Assembly (NCBI GenBank): GCA_003542955.1
Contig: DPJP01000507.1
Coordinates: 554-12,697 of the forward strand
Source of the DNA: Armatimonadota bacterium
GTDB lineage: Bacteria; Armatimonadota; Zipacnadia; Zipacnadales; UBA11051
Reading direction: 5' to 3'
DNA: 12,144 nucleotides
The notes under the pieces are model-generated. The model did no database searches and was not told where the DNA came from. It worked only from the letters and a program-made list of their open reading frames with translations. Positions within the stretch are counted from its first letter, which is position 1, and each line of letters begins with the position of its first letter. The translations under genes were made by a program, and so were the position numbers. Positions 1-7,004 of the stretch are shown here, in pieces.

Positions 1-2819
1 AAGTGCCAGCCGAGGTAGCCATCCATCCACCTGCAGTAGGTCTCCGCGTTGCACTCGGTGGTGAGCATCTTGTCGGCAGGCAGTTGCTCGCGGATGGCGT
101 CGAGCATCGGCCAGTAACCCTCGGTGAGCCACCACGAGCCGCCACCGAGCGGGTGGCCGTGGGAGCTGTCGAAGCAGAGCCTGGCGGAGGCGGCGCCGAT
201 CTGGTCGATGTAGACGCCGTCGACGTTGTACTCGGGGCCGACCAGGCGCAGGACGATCTCCTTGACCTTGTCCTGCCAGAGCTGTGTTGTCGGGCACATG
301 GGGGCGAGCTTCTCGCCCGACCCATACACCTCGACGTAGTTCTCGCCCTTCTCGTCCTTGCAGGCTGCGGGGAGGGCAAGTGTCGGGAACTCCTCGGTGT
401 CCGTATCCCACAGCCGCCCGTTGATGTAGGGCATCACGCGCACACCGTTGTCCTGGAGGCGCTTGACGGCCTCCGCGAAGCCCTCCTTGACCGGGAAATA
501 GTGCGGGTAGTCATTATCGAAGGGGATCTGGTGCCAGCTGTACCAGTGCACGGCAATGGGGACGCCGAGGTACTCGCGGAGCTTGATGCAGGGCTCGACG
601 ACGCTGTCGGGTCCACCGCTCATGAGCGCCCACATCGGCATCTCGCGCATCCACTCAGGCGTGTCGGGGCGGCCCTGCTGAGCGGCGTTGGGCCACCATT
701 GCGCGTTCTCCCGCGCCCAGGACTTGTATATCTGTGCCGCGTCGAACCAGTCGCCGGAGAACAGCTCGACGGCACACTCACCGGATGTGGTGAAGTCGTT
801 GCCCGGCACGCCCGTATCGGGCGCATCCCACGTGTAGCTGCACTCCAGCGCGCCCTCCGCCGGACCGAAGGACACTGTCTTGCGGCTGCCGAGGGGGTCG
901 TGGGTGGCGACATACACACCGCCCTCGGAGTCGTAGTAGCCGCCGAATTGCATGCTGCACCAGCCGGAGGGGTAAACGCCGCTGAACGGCTTCATCCCGG
1001 CGGCCGGGTCGCGGTAGAGCACGCCGGAGGCGCGCGGAGCAAAGCAGCAGCCGGGCCCGTCGGCCAGCGCGCGGTAGCGCAGGTGCAACCGCGGAAACTG
1101 CACGGTGCGGATGCCCCACCTCGTCGAGGGGTTGTCGATGGTGAGCGTCCAGTTGGCGCGGGGACCCTCGAGGCGAACGCGGGCGGTGACACTCAGGCCG
1201 GCGAGGCCCTCACCCTCCGGGTTGCTCCAGTTGATGGTGCGCTCGAACTCACCGGTCTTCTGCAGGCGGCACTCGCCCCACTCGCCATCAGCGGCCAGGA
1301 CCAGCCTCGCGCCGTCGGCGTCGGAGAGCTCGGCGCTGAAGAGCGCGGGCTGGGGCTGCGCCAGGTGGTCTTCGGCGGCGTCGAGGAAGCTGTAGAGCCC
1401 GCCAAGGCTCACCATCCCGTCGGCGGCAGTGCGGAAGGCTATACCGATGTCGTCGTTGTGGACCTCCGAGAGCGTCTCACCCGCCGGGAGCATCGCGGCG
1501 ACGGGGGTGATGAGGTCCGTGTTGCGGCCATCGGCACGCTTCTCGAGGGCGGGGAGCAGCTCGGCGAGGGCTGCCATCCCGCCGATGCCATCAGCGGCGT
1601 AACCGCGGGCGAGCTTGACTGCCCAGAGGTAGAGGTTGCCGAGCTCGGTATCCTCGATGAGCCCGAGGTTGAGTGCATAGTCCTCCGCATCCCTAAGCCG
1701 CTGTTGGAGGCCCGGGGTCGTGATCGATGCCGGCGGCCTGCCACCGACGGCGGAGGTCAGGCGCTTCGCCTGGTCGAGCGCGTCGGCAGCGGCAGAGGCA
1801 TAGAGATATGCAGTCTGGTCACGGGTGGTGGAGGCCCATGGTTCCCAGGGCCCGTGGAGATAGGTGCCGTAGCCGCCCCTGCCGTCATAGACGATCGTGC
1901 CCGCGCCGAGCAGGCCCAGGGTGCTGGGGCCGTCCAGAAGCGCTCCCCATGCCCCCCGGTAGGTCTTCTCCGCGGCCGCGAACTCGGCAGGGGCTTCCAT
2001 CCCCGCGGTGATGTAGCTGGTGAAATCCTCGCCCTCGAAGTGGATCTCGATGAAGTGGTGCTCGCGCCATGCAAAGGGATCGGCCTGGGTGCAGCGCCCG
2101 CGCACGCCGATGACGGGGAGCCCCGGGTAGTAGGAGAAGTCGTAGACGGCCTCGGGCTGTGAGGCCGGGCGCCTGTCGCCTTTGGTGTACTGCAGATACG
2201 CGCGCACAAGGGTGCGGACGGGGCCTGAGGACACCTCGAGGCGCGGCTCGGCCGTCTGGGAGAGCGGGAAGCCGCCGAGTTCCTTATCGTAGACGCGGTC
2301 ATTCCAGACGAAGTCCTCGAAGACTTTGCCGCTGCTCGTGAACTCGAAGCGTGACGGCAGCCCGGCGTGCTTTCCGGGATCGTGGGTGACCGCGTAGAAG
2401 GCGTTGTCGAGGGTGATGGGCTGCGTGATGGCCCCTCGGGCCTCGGGAGCTGCATCGGGCGTGCCCGGCAACTGCACGCGCAGGGTCAGCTTCCCTGATA
2501 CCCCCTCCGGGAGGCTGAAGCAGATCTCGCCGACGGCGTTGGTCTCCCAGTCATAGCCGGGCCCCGGGTCGAACTGGCTGACCAGGGGGACGAGGCCGCC
2601 GTCGGGCATCTCAAGGAGACAGGTGGGATTCCAGGCAGCGACGGGCGCTATGCCGAGCACCCTCGCAAGATCGGTGAGGTTGACATCGACCGCGGGAGGC
2701 GCCACACGGCCCGCGGGGACCTCTACCGAGATGAGGCCGTAGTCATCCTGGGCGGTGACTGTGGCCGGGATGGCCAGGAGAGCGATAAGCAGCATGGCGG
2801 CTGTCGTGTGTCGGAGCAT
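1..2819 (-). CDS. Secreted DUF6259-like putative glycoside hydrolase (C-terminus cut by window edge)
   Basis: The minus frame is open from an ATG at 2819 to base 1, giving 939 visible codons without the stop. GGAGG lies six bases before the ATG. The protein starts with a signal peptide (MLRHTTAAMLLIALLAIPAT, likely cut after VTA22). Residues about 80-700 look beta-rich, as in the substrate-binding halves of large glycosidases. From about residue 720 (WMREMPMWALMSGG) a barrel-like part follows, with HWYSWHQIPFDNDYPHYFP, VRVMPYINGRLW, DGVYIDQIG (D867, D872), CFDSSHGHPLGGGSWW (D884, H887, H889) and TTECNAE (E922). From memory these match DUF6259, a family of putative glycoside hydrolases without an established reaction. 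D872 and E922 are guesses for catalytic acids. The gene is divergent from the propeller pair and may share its control region. Export and gene reality are secure; the family name is probable; the substrate is unknown. Confidence 0.82.
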   Translation of the reverse strand, partial: MLRHTTAAMLLIALLAIPATVTAQDDYGLISVEVPAGRVAPPAVDVNLTDLARVLGIAPVAAWNPTCLLEMPDGGLVPLVSQFDPGPGYDWETNAVGEICFSLPEGVSGKLTLRVQLPGTPDAAPEARGAITQPITLDNAFYAVTHDPGKHAGLPSRFEFTSSGKVFEDFVWNDRVYDKELGGFPLSQTAEPRLEVSSGPVRTLVRAYLQYTKGDRRPASQPEAVYDFSYYPGLPVIGVRGRCTQADPFAWREHHFIEIHFEGEDFTSYITAGMEAPAEFAAAEKTYRGAWGALLDGPSTLGLLGAGTIVYDGRGGYGTYLHGPWEPWASTTRDQTAYLYASAAADALDQAKRLTSAVGGRPPASITTPGLQQRLRDAEDYALNLGLIEDTELGNLYLWAVKLARGYAADGIGGMAALAELLPALEKRADGRNTDLITPVAAMLPAGETLSEVHNDDIGIAFRTAADGMVSLGGLYSFLDAAEDHLAQPQPALFSAELSDADGARLVLAADGEWGECRLQKTGEFERTINWSNPEGEGLAGLSVTARVRLEGPRANWTLTIDNPSTRWGIRTVQFPRLHLRYRALADGPGCCFAPRASGVLYRDPAAGMKPFSGVYPSGWCSMQFGGYYDSEGGVYVATHDPLGSRKTVSFGPAEGALECSYTWDAPDTGVPGNDFTTSGECAVELFSGDWFDAAQIYKSWARENAQWWPNAAQQGRPDTPEWMREMPMWALMSGGPDSVVEPCIKLREYLGVPIAVHWYSWHQIPFDNDYPHYFPVKEGFAEAVKRLQDNGVRVMPYINGRLWDTDTEEFPTLALPAACKDEKGENYVEVYGSGEKLAPMCPTTQLWQDKVKEIVLRLVGPEYNVDGVYIDQIGAASARLCFDSSHGHPLGGGSWWLTEGYWPMLDAIREQLPADKMLTTECNAETYCRWMDGYLGWH

Positions 2820-3018
2820 GGTAGTCCTCCAGGGCGGCGCATGCAGGTGCGGGTGGCGCAAGTACTCCCGAATCTATGTTCGCCAAAACGAGGCTATAGA
2901 CCTACGCCGCCGGCGCGGTGTGGGAGGTCCTCAGGAGCACGGTGGCGTATAGCGTAGCATGCGTTCCGTGAGAGAACACTCGCAGGCAGCGGGCGTAGAA
3001 CTGGAGTTGATAACCGGC
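2820..3018. promoter_or_regulatory. Divergent intergenic control region
   Basis: This stretch separates the start of the minus-strand DUF6259-like gene from the start of the first propeller gene, so promoters for both must lie here or overlap it. It holds the minus-strand Shine-Dalgarno (GGAGG, read as CCTCC at 2826-2830) and a short lower-GC patch around 2870-2905 with TATAGA at 2895-2900. No convincing -35/-10 pair or clean operator palindrome was found. The regulatory call rests on the divergent gene layout, not on a recognised site. Confidence 0.45.
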
Positions 3019-4896
3019 ATGAAGCGGTGTGTTGTCATCTGTGCAGTGCTGGCGTGCGGAGCCACATTCGCGTATGCAGAGGCGGTGTTCGAGAACCTCG
3101 GGCACGCCGCGCGTACGCGGGGTACGTCATTCCTGTTCGCGACGGATGGCCCCGACGGCAGCCGCATCGCCTGGGTGCAGTACGAGGGTGTGGACGGTCT
3201 GGACCTGCTCGGGGCGCGTGCCGACACGGGCGAGATCATCCGTGTCGACGTGTCGCGGTGGGGGCGCAGCCACATCCAGATGCGACCCGGTGAGGACGGC
3301 AACATCTACGCATACGTCGGCAACCCCAGCCACTTCATCAGGTATAACCCGCGGACCGGCGAACTGACCGATCTGGGCTGCCCGGCGACGCCGGCGCACT
3401 ACTTCCTGGGCCACACCTTCGACAAGGACGGCTGGTTCTACGTCGGCAGCTACCCGGCGACACACCTGGTGCGCTGCAACATGAATACGGGGGAGGTCCA
3501 GAGCCTCGGGCGGATCGCCGATGATGAGCGGCAGATGTACATCATCCACCCGGCCGTGAGTGATGATGGGAGTGTCTACTGCCCGGTTGGTCTGCATCAC
3601 CAGGAGCTGTGGGCGTATGACACCAGGACCGGGGAAAAGAAGCAGATACTCCCGGAGAGCCTGACCACGGCGCAGGGGTGCCCCAAGGTATGGCGAGCGG
3701 TCGATGGGCAGGTCTACGGAAGCTCCGGCAGCGCTCAGTTCCTCTGCAGGCCGGACGGCATCGTCACCGATGCCGAGATACTGCCGGCGCAGACCGAGGC
3801 CCGCGACCGCGGCGCCGGCGAGAAGCTGGAGTTCGTCCAGATCGGCGCCGACGGGAACCTGGTGCTCAAGCACACGGAAACAGGCGAACTCACTCAGATT
3901 GGCACCGACTACCCCGGCAGGCCGTTGCACATCTACTGCGTCGGCCCGGAGCGGGCAGGCAAGGTCTGGGGGGGCACGATCAGTCCGGCGCTCACATTCA
4001 CCTACGACATTGCGACGGCCGAGTTCGCCGACCACGGGCGGCTCAGCGCGGGCGCCATCCAGGTCTATGATATCGAGAACCCTCCCGCCGGGAGCGGGCT
4101 GTCGGGGCTGTTCCTGGGCAGCTACACGGGCGCCTACATGCAGTATTTCGACCCCGACAAGCCGGTCGAGGCCACGGGGAACCCATTCACCTTCGAGCAG
4201 GTGGACATGCAGGAGCGGCCGATCCAGTGGTGCCAGGGGCCAGACGGCCGGATGTACGTCGGCACGATTCCGGTCAAGGGGCACCTGGGTGGGGCGCTGG
4301 TGCGCATAGACCCCTCCGGCGGCGATCCCGCGCGGATGGAGGTCAAGTCGTGGCGCAACATCATCCCGGACCAGAGCATCCTCTACTGCTGTGCGGTCCC
4401 ACAGACGGGCGAGTTGCTCCTGACGGCTTCGGTGCAGGGCGGCACGAGCGCAATCGCGACTCAGGAGGAGGCAGTGGTGGCGCTGTGGGATTGCGCACAG
4501 GAGAAGGTCACCTTCACGTTCAAGCCGGTGCCGGGGACGAAATCCTACGGGCGGGCGCTGTGCTCGAGTACGGGTATCGTCTACGGTGTCGCGGGCAACA
4601 GCTACTATGCGTTCGACCCGGTCAAGCGCGAGACGGTGATGACGGGGGAGTTGCCGGGCAAGGCGGTGCACTTTCCGGGGCTGGCTGACTACCCGGCGGG
4701 CGAGAAAGGCTTCATCTATGGTCTGGTCGATGACATGGTGTTCGCTATCGGCCCGGCCGACCACTCGGTGCGTGTGGTGGCCAGGCACGAATCGTTGAGC
4801 AAAGCGTTCGGCTTCTATGTGACCAGGGACGCCGTGCTCTACTACGGATCGGGCTCGGAACTGTGGCGGTGCGACCTGTCGAAGGGTGACCAGTAG
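3019..4896 (+). CDS. Secreted beta-propeller-like protein, paralog 1
   Basis: The 625-aa protein starts at the ATG at 3019. That choice puts a signal peptide (MKRCVVICAVLACGATFAYA, cut before EAVFENLG) at the N-terminus; an in-frame ATG at 2959 would bury it behind 20 polar residues. A GGAG lies about 12 bases upstream, rather far. The mature part is built from repeated strand-turn units such as DGNIYAYVGNPSHFIRYNPR, DKDGWFYVGSYPATHLVRCN, DGSVYCPVGLHH and GPDGRMYVGTIPVKGHLGG, typical of six- to eight-bladed propellers (YncE, SMP-30 or virginiamycin-lyase-like folds). No enzyme signature is recognised, so function is open: glycan binding, a lyase-like activity or a scaffold are possible. Six cysteines (121, 153, 188, 221, 243, 405) and H193-H194 recur in the next gene. 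It is the first gene of a probable operon. Confidence 0.85.
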   Translation: MKRCVVICAVLACGATFAYAEAVFENLGHAARTRGTSFLFATDGPDGSRIAWVQYEGVDGLDLLGARADTGEIIRVDVSRWGRSHIQMRPGEDGNIYAYVGNPSHFIRYNPRTGELTDLGCPATPAHYFLGHTFDKDGWFYVGSYPATHLVRCNMNTGEVQSLGRIADDERQMYIIHPAVSDDGSVYCPVGLHHQELWAYDTRTGEKKQILPESLTTAQGCPKVWRAVDGQVYGSSGSAQFLCRPDGIVTDAEILPAQTEARDRGAGEKLEFVQIGADGNLVLKHTETGELTQIGTDYPGRPLHIYCVGPERAGKVWGGTISPALTFTYDIATAEFADHGRLSAGAIQVYDIENPPAGSGLSGLFLGSYTGAYMQYFDPDKPVEATGNPFTFEQVDMQERPIQWCQGPDGRMYVGTIPVKGHLGGALVRIDPSGGDPARMEVKSWRNIIPDQSILYCCAVPQTGELLLTASVQGGTSAIATQEEAVVALWDCAQEKVTFTFKPVPGTKSYGRALCSSTGIVYGVAGNSYYAFDPVKRETVMTGELPGKAVHFPGLADYPAGEKGFIYGLVDDMVFAIGPADHSVRVVARHESLSKAFGFYVTRDAVLYYGSGSELWRCDLSKGDQ

Positions 4897-4915
4897 ACTG
4901 AAAAGGGGTGTTGGG

Positions 4916-6760
4916 ATGCGCAGCAACGCAGTGAGACTGGGAGTGGCGTTGGCCGCGCTGGGGATCATGGCAAACGCAGGGGCATACACATTCGAGAAGC
5001 TCGGCGAGCCGTGCTGGATCAGGGAACTCGGTCTGACGGCCGTCACGCAGGACCCTGACGGCTACTACCTGGCCTGGGGCAGGTATGAGGATGCCACGAG
5101 CCGCTACATCGTCGGAGTCCGCGTGGATACCGGCGAGTGCACGTGGGTCGATGTGAAGGCATTCGGCGTCAGCCACATCAGCATGGAGAAGGGCGCCGAC
5201 GGGAACCTCTATGTCTACACCGGCAATCCGGCCCACTTCCTCAGATACGATGTCACGAAGCGCGAGCTGGTTGACCTGGGCTGCCCGGCCACCCCGGCCA
5301 ACTACTTCGGCCCCGGCGCCATGGGGCCGGACGGGACGTTCTACATGGGCAGCTACCCCGCGACTCACCTGGTCGCATGCGACACCCGCACCGGTGAGAT
5401 CAGGCACCTGGCGAAGATAGCCGAGGACCCGTTGCAGTGCTACATCTGGCCTGTCCCGGCGGTCAGCAATGACGGGATAGTCTACTGCCCCGTCGGGCTG
5501 CATCATCGCGAGTTGTGGTCATACGATACCCGCACGGGCGAGAAGAAGCAGATACTGCCCGAGGACCACACACAACTGCAGGGCTGCCCGCAGGTGTGGA
5601 AGGCCGAAGACGGGCAGGTCTACGGGAAGTCAGACTCGCTGACATTCCTCTGTCGGCCGGACGCGGTCGTGCCGATGCAGGAGGTCCCGAAGGCCGCACC
5701 GGCGCCGGCGAAGCTCGCGGGCGACAAGATCGTCGGGAGCGTCGACAGCAGGGGCAGGCTTGTACTCCGGGACGCACAGACAGGTGAAGAAAGCCGCATG
5801 CAGACCGACTACGAGGGGAAGGCGCTGAAGATATACTCGGTGGGCGATGAGTACAAGGGCCGGGTGTGGGGCGGGACGCTGTTCCCATCCAACAGCTACT
5901 CGATCGATACCGCTACCGGAGAGCTCAAAGATTGGGGACAGGTCGTCCGCGGCGGCTGCCAGATCTACGACACCATCGCGACCGACTTCGGCCTGCTGAT
6001 GGGCAGCTACACTGGAGCGTATATGGACCTCTGGGAGCCCGACGCGCCGCTCGAGAAAGGCGTGAACCCCTACGGCTTCCCCAACAACCCACGCCAGGAG
6101 CGACCGCCGCAGTGGTGCCTCGGGCCGGATGGGTGTGTCTACTCGGGCACCACGCCGGTGAAGGGGCGGCTGGGTGGCGCGCTGGCGAAGCTCGACCTGC
6201 GCGAGAAGACCATCGAGTGGTTCGAGAACATCGTGCACAATCAGAGCATCCAGTTCGCCGCGCCGGTGGCGGAGACGAATGAACTCGTGCTTTCGACAAC
6301 GATCGCAGGCGGCTCCAGCGCCAGGCCGACGGAGAAGGAAGCACTCATCGTCATCTGGAGCATCGATGAGAAGAAGATCGTTCACTCGTGTCAGCCCATG
6401 CCCGGTACCGGAACCTACGGGCGCCTGGTGCGCGCGCGCAACGGGCTCATCTATGGGATCGCGCAGAGGAACGGCTACTTCGCGTTCGACCCGATCAAGC
6501 GCGAGACGGTATTCACCGGTGAGCTGCCTGTCACGGCGGCTTACTTCCCGCAACTCGCAGATCGGCCGGTCGGGCCCGACGGGCTGATCTACGGCATGGG
6601 CGAGGGCGCGGTGTTCGCAATCAACCCGGCGGACCACAGCGCGGAGATTGTGGTGCGGAATGAGGCTATCGAGGGTGTGCACGGCTTCAATGTGATGGAG
6701 GACGGGACGCTGTACTTCGGCGCCGAGGCGACGCTGTGGAGGGTGAGGTTGCTGGAGTAG
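4916..6760 (+). CDS. Secreted beta-propeller-like protein, paralog 2
   Basis: A 614-aa protein begins at the ATG at 4916, preceded by AAAAGGGG about seven bases upstream. An upstream in-frame GTG at 4886 would overlap the previous gene by 11 bases and add ten residues before the signal peptide, so it is less likely. The signal peptide is MRSNAVRLGVALAALGIMAN with probable cleavage after AGA. The protein aligns end to end with its upstream neighbour. Shared blocks include DLGCPATPA, GSYPATHLV, YCPVGLHH, GEKKQILPE, FLCRPD, GSYTGAYM, PVKG.LGGAL and the C-terminal FDP.KRETV.TGELP. The match is strong enough for a tandem duplication, but the copies are well diverged. The gap after the upstream stop is 19 bp, so co-transcription is likely. 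Activity is not recognisable from sequence; the six aligned cysteines are at 123, 155, 191, 224, 246 and 401. Confidence 0.87.
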   Translation: MRSNAVRLGVALAALGIMANAGAYTFEKLGEPCWIRELGLTAVTQDPDGYYLAWGRYEDATSRYIVGVRVDTGECTWVDVKAFGVSHISMEKGADGNLYVYTGNPAHFLRYDVTKRELVDLGCPATPANYFGPGAMGPDGTFYMGSYPATHLVACDTRTGEIRHLAKIAEDPLQCYIWPVPAVSNDGIVYCPVGLHHRELWSYDTRTGEKKQILPEDHTQLQGCPQVWKAEDGQVYGKSDSLTFLCRPDAVVPMQEVPKAAPAPAKLAGDKIVGSVDSRGRLVLRDAQTGEESRMQTDYEGKALKIYSVGDEYKGRVWGGTLFPSNSYSIDTATGELKDWGQVVRGGCQIYDTIATDFGLLMGSYTGAYMDLWEPDAPLEKGVNPYGFPNNPRQERPPQWCLGPDGCVYSGTTPVKGRLGGALAKLDLREKTIEWFENIVHNQSIQFAAPVAETNELVLSTTIAGGSSARPTEKEALIVIWSIDEKKIVHSCQPMPGTGTYGRLVRARNGLIYGIAQRNGYFAFDPIKRETVFTGELPVTAAYFPQLADRPVGPDGLIYGMGEGAVFAINPADHSAEIVVRNEAIEGVHGFNVMEDGTLYFGAEATLWRVRLLE

Positions 6761-6780
6761 GCGCCCATGCGACTCGCGAC

Positions 6781-6837
6781 GGACGGCGAGAAACCGCGGA
6801 TGGCGCGGAGAACGCGGATGACGCCAACGGGCAACGA
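6781..6837. repeat. Composite GC-rich repeat, unit 1
   Basis: This 57-base unit begins GGACGGCGAGAAACCGCGGA and contains two spaced CGCGGATG cores. It matches the unit at 6886-6942 at 51 of 57 aligned positions by eye, with starts 105 bases apart. The minus-strand reading resembles the 'ATCCGCG...ATCCGCGGTTTC' type of intergenic repeat often met in uncultured bacteria; that resemblance is from memory. Confidence 0.75.
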
Positions 6838-6851
6838 CGAACCGCCATACC

Positions 6852-6885
6852 ACGAAGTACGCGAAAGAGAACAACGGCTGACGGC
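6852..6885. repeat. Composite repeat, linker module (ACGAAGTACGCGAAA type)
   Basis: Between the two 57-base units lies ACGAAGTACGCGAAAGAGAA followed by CAACGGCTGACGGC. The same module order (ACGAA..., CGCGAAA, CAACGGCGGACGGC, CCGCGGATG) recurs in the spacer at 10679-10755. This suggests that linker and unit form one composite element rather than two unrelated repeats. Confidence 0.6.
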
Positions 6886-6942
6886 GGACGGCGAGAAACC
6901 GCGGATGACGCGGAGAGCGCGGATGGCGGCAACGGCAAACGA
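6886..6942. repeat. Composite GC-rich repeat, unit 2
   Basis: This is the second copy of the 57-base unit, with six substitutions against the first and no indel in the simple alignment. It ends 62 bases before the GH42-like start codon, so it lies in the probable leader of that gene or between it and the propeller operon. Confidence 0.75.
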
Positions 6943-7004
6943 AGGGGGACTGCGTGGCGCCGCTGACGGCACAGTTCCCCCCATCGCCAGAGACGGAGGA
7001 GAGC

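Larger units (their letters stand above)
6761..7004. other. Intergenic spacer dominated by composite repeat
   Basis: No gene is supported between the second propeller and the GH42-like gene. About two thirds of the spacer is repeat (listed separately). The last part holds a clear Shine-Dalgarno, GGAGGA at 6995-7000, four bases before the ATG at 7005. Reading frames that cross this spacer in both directions owe their openness to the high-GC repeat and lack any recognisable protein signature. Confidence 0.7.

Noticed and set aside
3..2162. Long plus-strand open frame of 719 codons
   Set aside because: It is in codon register with the minus-strand DUF6259-like gene, whose frame has a signal peptide, a Shine-Dalgarno and family motifs. 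The plus reading has no recognisable domain and reflects high GC.
3019..3078. Lipobox in the first propeller (VLAC ending at C13)
   Set aside because: Leucine at -2 and a hydrophobic stretch too short before the cysteine make it a poor lipobox. AYA-E at residues 18-21 is a better signal peptidase I site.
4886..4915. GTG start for the second propeller overlapping the first gene
   Set aside because: It would place ten extra residues before a typical signal peptide, while the ATG at 4916 has its own AAAAGGGG ribosome-binding site.
3127..5046. Minus-strand open frame of 639 codons across the propeller genes
   Set aside because: It is antisense to two clearly homologous secreted proteins and crosses their boundary. 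It has no domain or translation-start evidence.
6781..6942. Possible CRISPR array
   Set aside because: There are only two imperfect 57-base copies with a 48-base repeat-like linker. Unit length, divergence and copy number do not fit, and no cas gene is seen.
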